NCBI RefSeq assembly: GCF_003148685.1 | Contig: NZ_QGGR01000005.1 | Span: forward strand, 186,001 to 250,000 | Reading direction: 5' to 3' | From: Actinoplanes xinjiangensis | GTDB lineage: Bacteria; Actinomycetota; Actinomycetes; Mycobacteriales; Micromonosporaceae | Length of the DNA: 64,000 nt | Shown here: positions 8,503 through 16,763 of the stretch, in pieces | Layout of the letters: every line of letters begins with the position of its first letter | How positions within the stretch are numbered: the first letter of the stretch is position 1 | Translations under genes and position numbers: made by a program | The notes under the pieces: generated by a model | Databases searched by the model: none | What the model was told of the DNA's origin: nothing | What the model saw: only the letters and a program-made list of their open reading frames with translations

Positions 8503-10086
8503 TCAGGCGAAGTAGAGGCGGCCCAGCCCGTCGGCGATCTGCATGCCGTGGAACCGGCCCCAGCCCGACGTCACCGTGCGACCACCGTCGAACCCGCCAC
8601 CCACGTTGAGGCGCACACTCACGGCACTGCCGTCGTGCACGATCATGTCGTCGAGCTGGTCACCGTCGTAGTCGGCGAAGTGCAGACGCCCGAGACCGTT
8701 CGGCGCGTCCAGACCGTGGTAGCGACCCCAGCCGGAGGTGACCGTACGCCCGCCGTCGAAGCCCTCGCCGACGTTGTAGCGCACCGAGATGTCACTGCCG
8801 TGGTGCACGATCATGTCGGCCCGGCCGTCGGAGTCGGCATCGGCGAAGAACAACCGGCCCAGGCCATCGGGCACCTGGAGACCGTGGTAGCGGCCCCAGC
8901 CCGAGGTGACCGTACGCCCATCGTCGAACGCACCGTCGCCGTTGTTGTAGCGCACCGACACGTCACTGCCGTGATGCACGATCATGTCGGCCCGGCCGTC
9001 GGCGTTGAAGTCGGTGAAATAGAGCCGCCCGAGACCGTTCGGCACGTCCAGACCGTGATAGCGGCCCCAGCCCGACGTGACCGTACGGCCGCCGTCGAAC
9101 GCACCGTTGCCGTTGTTGTAGCGCACCGACACGTCACTGCCGTGATGCACGATCATGTCGGTGTAGTGGTCGTTGTTGAAGTCGGCGAAATGCAGCCGGC
9201 CCAGACCGTCGGTCACCTGCATACCGTGATAGCGGCCCCAGCCCGAGGTCACCACCGCGCCACCGTCGAACCCACCGCCACCGGCCCCCTTGCGGACCGA
9301 CACCTCGGTACCGGCGTGCACGATCATGTCGGCCCGCGCGTCACCGTTGAAACTGTCGAAGGTCTTCCGGCCCCGCCACTGCGCCAGGGTCTCGCCGCGG
9401 AGCACGCTGAGCAGAGCCTGTTTGTTCTCGTAGCTCTCGACCTTGTTCCGGTCCTCGCTGAGGTGGATGTGCCACAGGTGCGAGTCGTCGGACGTCGAGG
9501 TGCGGTCGTCGCGGAAGTCGTAGCCCTCCACATTGTTGTCGTTGTCGGCCTGGCCGAAGAACTCCTTCCAGCCGTCCAGCCGGTCGTCGGCGGAGTCCTG
9601 GCCGGAGGCGAGAAGCCGTTTCGAATACTTGGCGATGGTGCTGTAGTCGGCGCTCGCGGCCTGGAAGTCGGCGGCGTTCACCGGGCCGGCGTAGTCGGAC
9701 GCGGCCAGACCGGCGATGTTCACCGAGGCACTCTGTGCGTCCGGGAAGGTCCAGTCGTACGCGGCCGCCTTGTCCGAGGGTCCGCCCTTGTCCTCGGTGT
9801 CCCGCACCGAGTAGTTGCCGGGGTCGTTCCCGGCGCGGCTGTTGTGATAGCCCGGCTTGTTCGCGTAGATGCCGCCGTTGCGGGTGCCCGGCTCCAGGTC
9901 GAGGAGCTGCTCCATCAGCCACCAGGACGCCTCGGTCTGGCGGGACGGGTTCGGATTGGCGGCGGCGGCCGCGGCCGTCGGCTGGGTCACCGCGATGCCG
10001 ACCAGAACCGTCGTCGAAGCCGCGATGGCGGTCAGCCTGCCCAGCCATGCGGAAACACGCCCGCGCGTGGAGATGTACACGTTCAT
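8503..10086 (-). CDS. Secreted protein: peptidase-like N-terminus plus five FG-GAP repeats
   Basis: A 527-residue exported protein. A signal peptide ends near AAAAAANP (about residue 43). Residues 45-245 form a domain containing SHLWHIHLSED, a His-rich segment like the zinc ligands of D-Ala-D-Ala peptidases; the reaction is inferred only. Residues 250-527 hold five FG-GAP/VCBS repeats of about 57 residues, each with a DMIVHxG core and a TSGWGRYHG segment, likely a beta-propeller that binds wall or partner. The C-terminal module is nearly the same in the two following genes, so these are paralogues with exchanged N-termini. Confidence 0.82.
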   Translation of the reverse strand: MNVYISTRGRVSAWLGRLTAIAASTTVLVGIAVTQPTAAAAAANPNPSRQTEASWWLMEQLLDLEPGTRNGGIYANKPGYHNSRAGNDPGNYSVRDTEDKGGPSDKAAAYDWTFPDAQSASVNIAGLAASDYAGPVNAADFQAASADYSTIAKYSKRLLASGQDSADDRLDGWKEFFGQADNDNNVEGYDFRDDRTSTSDDSHLWHIHLSEDRNKVESYENKQALLSVLRGETLAQWRGRKTFDSFNGDARADMIVHAGTEVSVRKGAGGGGFDGGAVVTSGWGRYHGMQVTDGLGRLHFADFNNDHYTDMIVHHGSDVSVRYNNGNGAFDGGRTVTSGWGRYHGLDVPNGLGRLYFTDFNADGRADMIVHHGSDVSVRYNNGDGAFDDGRTVTSGWGRYHGLQVPDGLGRLFFADADSDGRADMIVHHGSDISVRYNVGEGFDGGRTVTSGWGRYHGLDAPNGLGRLHFADYDGDQLDDMIVHDGSAVSVRLNVGGGFDGGRTVTSGWGRFHGMQIADGLGRLYFA

Positions 10087-10128
10087 TCCCTCATTAATTG
10101 ATGCTTATCGATGTATTGGTTTTCAGAG

Positions 10129-10170
10129 GGCCGGCTCTCAACGCCCGTGGGACCGCGGTGAGAGCCGGCC
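10129..10170 (-). terminator. Hairpin downstream of the second FG-GAP gene
   Basis: GGCCGGCTCTCA at 10129-10140 pairs perfectly with TGAGAGCCGGCC at 10159-10170. Its arms (GCCGGCTCTCA...GGTGAGAGCCGGC) resemble the ends of the 53-bp palindromic family but with a shortened 42-bp span, so it may be a decayed copy reused as a terminator. Confidence 0.7.
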
Positions 10171-10177
10171 GTCCGGG

Positions 10178-11641
10178 TCAGGAGAAGTAGAGGCGGCCCA
10201 GGCCGTCGGTGATCTGCATGCCGTGGAACCGGCCCCAGCCCGACGTCACCGTGCGACCACCGTCGAACCCGCCACCCACGTTGAGGCGCACACTCACGTC
10301 ACTGCCGTCGTGCACGATCATGTCGTCCAACTGGTCACCGTCGTAGTCGGCGAAGTGCAGCCGGCCCAGCCCGTTCGGCGCGTCCAGACCGTGGTAACGG
10401 CCCCAGCCCGAGCTGATGATCCGCCCGCCGTCGAAGCCGCCGCTGGTGTTGTAGCGCACCGACACGTCACTGCCGTCGTGGACGACCATGTCGGCCTTGT
10501 CGTCGGAGTTGAGGTCGGCGAAGAACAGCCGGCCGAGACCGTTGGCGGCCTGAACCCCGTGGTAGCGGCCCCAGCCCGAGGTGACCGCGTGGCCACCGTC
10601 GAATCCCTCACCGACGTTGTGGCGCACCGACACGTCACTGCCGTGGTGCACGATCATGTCGGCCCGGCCGTCACCGGTGAAGTCCGCGAAGTGCAGGCGC
10701 CCGAGACCGTTCGCCACGTCCAGCCCGTGATAACGACCCCACCCGGTGCTGACCGTACGGCCGCCGTCGAAGACGCCCTTGCCGTTGTTGTAACGCACCG
10801 ACACGTCACTGCCGTGGTGCACGATCATGTCGGTGAAGTGGTCGTTGTTGAAGTCCGCGAAATGCAGCCGGCCCAGACCGTCGGTCACCTGCATACCGTG
10901 ATAGCGACCCCAGCCCGAGGTCACCACCGCGCCACCGTCGAACCCACCGCCGGAGCCGCCCTTACGGACCGACACCTCGGTACCGGCGTGCACGATCATG
11001 TCGGCTCGCGCGTCCCCGTTGAAACTGTCGTAGGTACGGCCGAAGGCGTGATCCCACAGCTCGTCCACGATCTTGCCGGCGTCGGAGACCTGGGGCGCAT
11101 AGCGGTCGCCGAAACCCGATTCCTGGACCTCCTGACAGACCGTGCCGATCGCCACGTTCTGCCAGGAATCGTTCGGATACTCGCGCTCCATGGCGTTGAG
11201 GAATGCGTTGGCGGCCCGGATCGGGTCGAGCCGCTGTGCCTCGGTGCCCCACCAGTCCTGCTGCTGGAACAACCCGACGCTGGTGTGGTCGAGCTTCTCG
11301 ACGATGTTCCGTATCTCGGTCTCGACGATCACGGTGGTGATCGCGATGACAGCCGCCCGGCGGGGCATTCCCCGCTCACGGACCGCTCTGATGACCTCGC
11401 GGGCACAGGACACCCGGTAGGCGTCCAGGTCACCGGCGACCTTGCCGTTGAGCATGCCGTTCAGCCGGGCGGCCGAGGCCGCGTCGGTGGCGGTCGTGCC
11501 GTCGGGGTCGCAGGCCGCGAGCGTGATGGCCAGGGTGCCGGCCGCCGGTTCCTCGGCTCGCGCGACCGACGGCAGCGTCACCAGCATGCCGCCGGCCAGA
11601 ACCACGGTCACCGCCCGCTTGATCGAATTGCTGAATCTCAT
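10178..11641 (-). CDS. Secreted protein: lysozyme-like N-terminus plus five FG-GAP repeats
   Basis: A 487-residue exported protein. After a signal peptide (MRFSNSIKRAVTVVLAGGML..., cleavage near ARAEE), residues 60-190 contain a helical domain with ETEIRNIVEKLDHTSVGLFQ, reminiscent of lysozyme/transglycosylase-fold proteins that read peptidoglycan (E for catalysis, then S-x-G-LFQ). Residues 195-487 are five FG-GAP repeats nearly identical to those of the neighbouring paralogues. Hairpins occur on both sides (10129, 11667), so it is likely monocistronic. Binding to its own wall or to a foreign wall cannot be distinguished. Confidence 0.82.
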   Translation of the reverse strand: MRFSNSIKRAVTVVLAGGMLVTLPSVARAEEPAAGTLAITLAACDPDGTTATDAASAARLNGMLNGKVAGDLDAYRVSCAREVIRAVRERGMPRRAAVIAITTVIVETEIRNIVEKLDHTSVGLFQQQDWWGTEAQRLDPIRAANAFLNAMEREYPNDSWQNVAIGTVCQEVQESGFGDRYAPQVSDAGKIVDELWDHAFGRTYDSFNGDARADMIVHAGTEVSVRKGGSGGGFDGGAVVTSGWGRYHGMQVTDGLGRLHFADFNNDHFTDMIVHHGSDVSVRYNNGKGVFDGGRTVSTGWGRYHGLDVANGLGRLHFADFTGDGRADMIVHHGSDVSVRHNVGEGFDGGHAVTSGWGRYHGVQAANGLGRLFFADLNSDDKADMVVHDGSDVSVRYNTSGGFDGGRIISSGWGRYHGLDAPNGLGRLHFADYDGDQLDDMIVHDGSDVSVRLNVGGGFDGGRTVTSGWGRFHGMQITDGLGRLYFS

Positions 11642-11666
11642 GACGTCTCCAGGGGTGGTAGAGGTA

Positions 11667-11703
11667 CCGGGCCCGCTGAGCGGGGGTTGCTCAGCGGGCC
11701 CGG
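11667..11703 (-). terminator. Strong hairpin terminator of the NlpC/FG-GAP gene
   Basis: CCGGGCCCGCTGAGC at 11667-11681 pairs perfectly with GCTCAGCGGGCCCGG at 11689-11703 around GGGGGTT. The 15-bp stem has no T-tract, as is common in actinomycetes. Confidence 0.8.
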
Positions 11704-11731
11704 ACGGTTGCCGATCGACGGTGTCGGCCGG

Positions 11732-13243
11732 TCAGCTGAAGTAGAGGCGGCCCAGGCCGTCGGCGATCTGGATGCCGTGGAACCGGCCCCAGCCCGAGGT
11801 CACGGTGCGGCCGCTGTCGAACGCGCCACCCACGTTGAGGCGCACACTCACGGCACTGCCGTCGTGCACGATCATGTCGTCCAACTGGTCACCGTCGTAG
11901 TCGGCGAAGTGCAGGCGACCCAGCCCGTTCGGAGCGTCCAGACCGTGGTAACGGCCCCAGCCGGAGGTGATGGTCCGCCCGCCGTCGAAGCCGCCGCTGG
12001 TGTTGTAGCGCACCGAGACGTCACTGCCGTCGTGGACGACCATGTCGGCCTTGTCGTCGCGGTTGATGTCGGCGAAGAACACCCGACCCAGACCGTCGGG
12101 CACCTGAACACCGTGGTAGCGGCCCCAGCCGGAGGTGACCGCGTGGCCACCGTCGAAGGCCTCGCCGACGTTGTGGCGCACCGAGATGTCACTGCCGTGG
12201 TGCACGATCATGTCGGCGCGGCCGTCACCGGTGAAGTCCGCGAAGTACAGCCGGCCCAGACCGCCGGAGACCTGGAGACCGTGATAGCGGCCCCAGCCGG
12301 TGCTCACCGTACGGCCGCCGTCGAAGGCGCCCTGGCCGTTGTTGTAACGCACCGACACGTCACTGCCGTGATGCACGATCATGTCGGTGAAGTGGTCGTC
12401 GTTGAAGTCCGCGAAGAACACCCGGCCCAGGCCGTCGGGTACCTGCATACCGTGGTAGCGGCCCCACCCGGTCGTGGCCACCGTGCCGCCGCCGAAACCA
12501 CCGCCGGAGCCGCCCTTGCGGACCGACACCTCGGTACCGGCGTGCACGATCATGTCGGTCCGCGCGTCACCGTCGAAGCTGTCGAAGTTGCCGTTGATGA
12601 TGTTGTCGTACCGGACGGGCGTGTAGGAACTCGCGTAGGAGCTGCTCCAGGCGCGCTCGATGGTGGAGTCGATGTCACCGCCGGTCTGTTCGATGACGAC
12701 CGGCCGGGTGTGGTCGGCGTCGGCCCACTTGACGAACAGCGCCACGTGGTTCTCGTCCGGGTCACCGGTGTGGCGCAGCAGCGCGTCACCCGCCTGCAGC
12801 GACGACCGTGCGATCGGGAACGACCTGTTGTCCAGGTTGCCGGTCCAGAACTCGTCGCCCCGCCCGCCCAGGCCCCAGGCCATCGCGACGAAGCCGGAAC
12901 AGTCGGTGCGGTAGTCGCCGTTGGCGTTGCGGTAGCACCGTTCCTGGCTGTACGGGACACCGCCGACGCTCAGCCAGCTGCGTGCCCGGCTGATCACCTC
13001 GTCCCGGGTCAGGTCCTGGTCGGACCCGTTGTCGTCGCACCGGAGCGGGGTGGTGCCGACCGCGGCGAGGGCCGAGGCGGACGTGCCGGGCACCGCGCCG
13101 GTGTAGTACGCCGACACCGGCAGTTCCGGGTCACCGGGCGCGGCCGGCCCGGCCGCCGCGGACGACACCGCCAGCGGCCCGGCGAGCAACGCCATCGGAA
13201 CGGCCAGCGACAGGGCCACTCGACGCAACAATCGCACGTTCAT
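11732..13243 (-). CDS. Secreted NlpC/P60-like hydrolase with five FG-GAP repeats
   Basis: A 503-residue exported protein. The signal peptide starts at the ATG at 13243 (MNVRLLRRVALSLAVPMALL), preceded by GGAGGACAGAGAG. Residues 90-205 show a papain-like NlpC/P60 amidase: a catalytic Cys in TDCSGFVAMAWGL and a His in ENHVALFVKW, suggesting cleavage of peptidoglycan stem peptides. Five FG-GAP repeats fill residues 210-503, matching the two neighbours. It is divergent from the SARP regulator, and the shared gap has 11-bp-spaced heptamers, so that regulator may control it. Confidence 0.87.
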   Translation of the reverse strand: MNVRLLRRVALSLAVPMALLAGPLAVSSAAAGPAAPGDPELPVSAYYTGAVPGTSASALAAVGTTPLRCDDNGSDQDLTRDEVISRARSWLSVGGVPYSQERCYRNANGDYRTDCSGFVAMAWGLGGRGDEFWTGNLDNRSFPIARSSLQAGDALLRHTGDPDENHVALFVKWADADHTRPVVIEQTGGDIDSTIERAWSSSYASSYTPVRYDNIINGNFDSFDGDARTDMIVHAGTEVSVRKGGSGGGFGGGTVATTGWGRYHGMQVPDGLGRVFFADFNDDHFTDMIVHHGSDVSVRYNNGQGAFDGGRTVSTGWGRYHGLQVSGGLGRLYFADFTGDGRADMIVHHGSDISVRHNVGEAFDGGHAVTSGWGRYHGVQVPDGLGRVFFADINRDDKADMVVHDGSDVSVRYNTSGGFDGGRTITSGWGRYHGLDAPNGLGRLHFADYDGDQLDDMIVHDGSAVSVRLNVGGAFDSGRTVTSGWGRFHGIQIADGLGRLYFS

Positions 13244-13333
13244 CTCTCTGTCCTCCCCCATCGGCCGGGCTGTCCGCCGGCCGCTGAGGAAGAGTCTGCG
13301 ATCGATGACTCCACTGTGGCTGGAGGGTCGAAA

Positions 13334-13351
13334 CCCGTACTCGGCCCGTAC
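13334..13351. promoter_or_regulatory. Heptamer direct repeat, candidate SARP binding site
   Basis: CCCGTAC occurs at 13334 and 13345, exactly 11 bp apart, followed by a TACGCT -10-like hexamer at 13355. SARP regulators are known to bind heptamer repeats spaced by one helical turn next to the -10 box. The site lies between the XRE-SARP gene and the NlpC/FG-GAP gene. Confidence 0.5.
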
Positions 13352-13399
13352 CCTTACGCTGCATCACCGCATGATCACGCAACCGGGGGGAAGCAGGAG

Positions 13400-16300
13400 A
13401 TGGACGGTGTGGACGGCCTTGGCCGGATGATCCGCAAGTGGCGCCAGGAGCGTGGCCTCAGCCAGCGTGAGCTGGCTGTTCGTGCCGGAATCAGCCTGGG
13501 CGCGGTGCGGGATCTGGAGCAGGAACGCAGCAGTCGCCCACGGCTGCGCTCCGGCAAGGCACTCGCCGACGCGCTGGAACTGAGCCCCGCCGAGCGCGAG
13601 CAACTCCAGCGGCTGACCGCCCCGTCCCGTACCGGGCCCGCTGTACCGCCCGGACCCGTACACGTCTCCGTCCTCGGGCCCCTCACCGTGACCACCCCGG
13701 CCGGGCCGGTCACGATCGGCTTCGGCAAGCACCGGGCGGTCCTGGCCCGGCTGGCCATGACACCCCACCATCCGGTCAGCCGCGAGGAGCTGATCGAGGT
13801 GCTGTGGCCGGACGGCGCCCCGGCGTCCGCGGCGAACGTGCTCCAGACGTACGTGAGCCGCCTGCGCCGCATCCTGGAGCCGGTCCCGGCCGACGGCGCG
13901 GCGGCGCCGCTGTCCTGGACACCGGGCGGCTACCGGCTCTGGCTGCCTCCCGAGCGGCTGGACCTCCTCACCTACCGGGCCCGCGTGGCCGAGAGCGAGC
14001 GCTGGGCGGCGTCCGACCCCCAGCGTGGTTTCGACCTGCTCATCGCGGCCCTGGACCTGTGGCGTGGCGAGTGGGCCGCCGAGGACATCCCGGAGTTGCG
14101 GGAACACCACCTGGTCACCGCACTGACCGAGGAGCTGATCGAGACGACGATCCGGCTCGCCCGTCTCGGCCTGGTGGTGCAACGGCTGCCGGAGGCGCTG
14201 CCCCGGCTGCGGCGGCTGACTGCCCGGCACCTGTGGCACGAACCTCTGCACGCCCGGCTGGTGATCACTCTGGCCGCCGCCGGACAGCAGGCGGCGGCGC
14301 TGGAGGCGTACGACCAGATCCGGTACCGGCTGGCCGAGGAGCTGGCGATCGACCCCGGTGCGGACCTGGTCGCCGCACGTCAGGCGGTGCTGGCCGGCCG
14401 TTGGGAGGCCCCGGTGAACCCGCGGGCGGAACGGCTGCCGACACCGTGGCAGGCCCCGGCGGCGCCGGGGAACTTCACCGGGCGGGCCGAGCAGCTGAAC
14501 ACCATTCAGCGGCTGTTCCGCGGCGAACCGGGCCGGCAGGTCACCTGTGTGGTCTCCGGGATGGCCGGCGTCGGCAAGACCAGTCTGGCGCTGCGGGCCG
14601 CCGAGTTGCTGCGCGACGACTTCCCGGACGGGCAGCTGTACGTGGACCTGCGCGGCGCCGACGACGAGCCGGTGAGCACCCTCGCGGTCCTGTCGCGACT
14701 GCTGCGCGGCCTCGGCACCCCGGCACGGGCGATCCCGATCGAGGCGGACGAGGCCGGTGCCCTCTACCGCAGCGTGCTGGCCGGGCGGCGGGTGCTGGTG
14801 ATCCTGGACAACGCCCGTAACAGCGCGCAGATCCAGCCGCTGCTGCCCGGCGGCGGCAGCAGCGGGGTCCTGATCACCAGCCGGCACGCCTGCCCCGACC
14901 TGTTCGGCGCCACCCACGTCGACCTACCGGTGCTGTCCCGCGAGGAGGCCGTCGTGATGCTGCACGGGCGGACCCGTACCGCCTGGAGCACCGCCGACCG
15001 GCAGGCCGCCGCCACGCTCGCCGAGGCGTGCGGCCGGCTGCCGGTGGCACTGCGGATGGTGATGAGCCGGCTCACCCGGCGGACCCCGGCCGAGCTGCTC
15101 CGGCTGATGTCGGGGACGGGCTCCTCGGAGGACGACGCGGCCCTGCAGGACACGTTCGCGCTGAGCTACCGGGAGTTGCGGCCGGACACCGCGCGGCTGT
15201 TCCGGGTGGCGGCGCACTTCCCCGGCACGTCGTTCTCGCTGGCGGCCGCGGCCGCGCTGGCCGGGTGGGACGCCGAAGTGACCGGGCGGGCCCTGGACCG
15301 CCTGGTGGAGGCGAACATGATCGAGGCGGCCGGCACCGACCGGTACCGCTATCACGACCTGCTGCGTCAGTACGCGGTCGAACTCCAGCCCGCGGACGGC
15401 GCACCGGAGGCCCTGTACCGGCTCGCCGACTGGTACCTCACCCGGACCGCGGCGGCGGTACGGCTGTTCTATCCCGCGATGGTCCGGCTGCCCACCGACG
15501 CCGATCCGGCCGAGATGTACTTCGCCGACGTCAGTGCCGCCGCGGCCTGGCTGGACGAGGAGATCGGCAACCTGGTGGCACTGATCGAGACGGCGGCACT
15601 CGGCGGGCACCCGGAACGGGCCTGGCAGCTCGCCGATCAGCTGCGCAGTTACTTCTTCGTACGGCGCGACGCGGTGTCCTGGCTGGCGACCGGGCAGGCC
15701 GGGCTGACCGCGGCGGAGACCACCGGTGACCCGACGGCGCAGGCGGCGATGCACCAGACCGTCGGGCAGGCGCACTGGTCGGTCGGCCGACATCGGGACG
15801 CGCTGCGGTCGTACGAGCACGGGGTGGCCGCGGCCCGGGAGGGCGGCTGGCTGATCGGTGAGGCGTACCTGCTGCACAATCTCGGTCTCGTGCATGCCGA
15901 GCTGGGCATGACCGACGAGGCTCACGACCTGTATCAGCACGTCCTGCGGGTGGGCGCCGGACCGGAGTTCACCCACATCCGGGCCGTCACGCTGAACGAT
16001 CTCGGGGTGATGTGCACCGAGCAGGGGCGGCTGCACGAGGCGGTCCGGCACTTCCGGGCGGCGCTGGCCCTCAACAGTGACGAGGGCCGGCTCCCGTCGG
16101 CGACGGCGAACCGCTCCAACCTGGGCATGGTGCTGCGGCAGCTGGAGGAGTTCGAGGCGGCGCACGAATGTCTCACCCAGGCGCTCACCTACTACCAGGA
16201 GACCGCCAACCAGAACGGCCAGATGGCGAGTATGGACGAGCTCAGCCAGCTCTACCAGCAGCGTTCCGAGTGGAGTGCCGGCGTCGGTGCGGCGGTCGAG

Positions 16301-16759
16301 GCGCTGCGGATCGCCGGGCAGCTGGCCAACCCGAAGGCCACCGCCGGGGTGCTCAACACGCTGGGCGGCGCGCTGCTCGGGGCGCGGGCGGTCACCGAGG
16401 CGCAGGCCCGGTTCCGGGAGGCGCTGGAGCTGAGCCGCCGCAACGGCTACCTGTACAGCGAGGCACAGGCCGCGGTCGGGCTCGCCGACACCCTGCTGGC
16501 CCTCGGCGAGACCGACGAGGCCCGGGCCGTCGCGACACGGGCGCTGGAGGTCGCCGGGCTTCACGACTACCGCATCCTGGCCGGTGACGCGCTGACCACG
16601 CTGGCCCGCGCCGCGCTGGCGGACGGCGACCCGGCCGGGGTGCGCGAGCACTGCGCGGCCGCGCGGAGTCACTACCGGACGACCGGGACACCGTCTCGTC
16701 TGCGCGAGCTGGACCGGCTCGCCCGGCACGCCGCCCCCGAGAGGCTGGTGGACTCCTGA
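13400..16759 (+). CDS. AfsR-type SARP regulator with N-terminal XRE helix-turn-helix
   Basis: A 1119-residue multidomain regulator. Residues 8-65 are an XRE-type HTH (LSQRELAVRAGISLGAVRDLE). Residues 85-330 are a SARP winged helix plus bacterial transcriptional-activation domain. An NB-ARC ATPase follows, with P-loop GMAGVGKTSL near residue 388. Several TPR-like helical repeats fill residues 770-1100. An extra XRE domain ahead of the SARP module gives two DNA-binding domains in one chain. The ATG at 13400 has GGGGGAAGCAGGAG upstream. The frame stays open far upstream (from 9869), but only as antisense to FG-GAP genes. It ends 4 nt before the convergent acyl-CoA ligase. Confidence 0.9.
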   Translation: MDGVDGLGRMIRKWRQERGLSQRELAVRAGISLGAVRDLEQERSSRPRLRSGKALADALELSPAEREQLQRLTAPSRTGPAVPPGPVHVSVLGPLTVTTPAGPVTIGFGKHRAVLARLAMTPHHPVSREELIEVLWPDGAPASAANVLQTYVSRLRRILEPVPADGAAAPLSWTPGGYRLWLPPERLDLLTYRARVAESERWAASDPQRGFDLLIAALDLWRGEWAAEDIPELREHHLVTALTEELIETTIRLARLGLVVQRLPEALPRLRRLTARHLWHEPLHARLVITLAAAGQQAAALEAYDQIRYRLAEELAIDPGADLVAARQAVLAGRWEAPVNPRAERLPTPWQAPAAPGNFTGRAEQLNTIQRLFRGEPGRQVTCVVSGMAGVGKTSLALRAAELLRDDFPDGQLYVDLRGADDEPVSTLAVLSRLLRGLGTPARAIPIEADEAGALYRSVLAGRRVLVILDNARNSAQIQPLLPGGGSSGVLITSRHACPDLFGATHVDLPVLSREEAVVMLHGRTRTAWSTADRQAAATLAEACGRLPVALRMVMSRLTRRTPAELLRLMSGTGSSEDDAALQDTFALSYRELRPDTARLFRVAAHFPGTSFSLAAAAALAGWDAEVTGRALDRLVEANMIEAAGTDRYRYHDLLRQYAVELQPADGAPEALYRLADWYLTRTAAAVRLFYPAMVRLPTDADPAEMYFADVSAAAAWLDEEIGNLVALIETAALGGHPERAWQLADQLRSYFFVRRDAVSWLATGQAGLTAAETTGDPTAQAAMHQTVGQAHWSVGRHRDALRSYEHGVAAAREGGWLIGEAYLLHNLGLVHAELGMTDEAHDLYQHVLRVGAGPEFTHIRAVTLNDLGVMCTEQGRLHEAVRHFRAALALNSDEGRLPSATANRSNLGMVLRQLEEFEAAHECLTQALTYYQETANQNGQMASMDELSQLYQQRSEWSAGVGAAVEALRIAGQLANPKATAGVLNTLGGALLGARAVTEAQARFREALELSRRNGYLYSEAQAAVGLADTLLALGETDEARAVATRALEVAGLHDYRILAGDALTTLARAALADGDPAGVREHCAAARSHYRTTGTPSRLRELDRLARHAAPERLVDS

Positions 16760-16763
16760 CCGG

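Noticed and set aside
9869-13399. Upstream extension of the XRE-SARP gene to a 2296-codon frame
   Set aside because: This part is antisense to the FG-GAP genes and only mirrors their repeats (HRHVTAVVHDHVG-like); the XRE domain with a ribosome-binding site starts at 13400.
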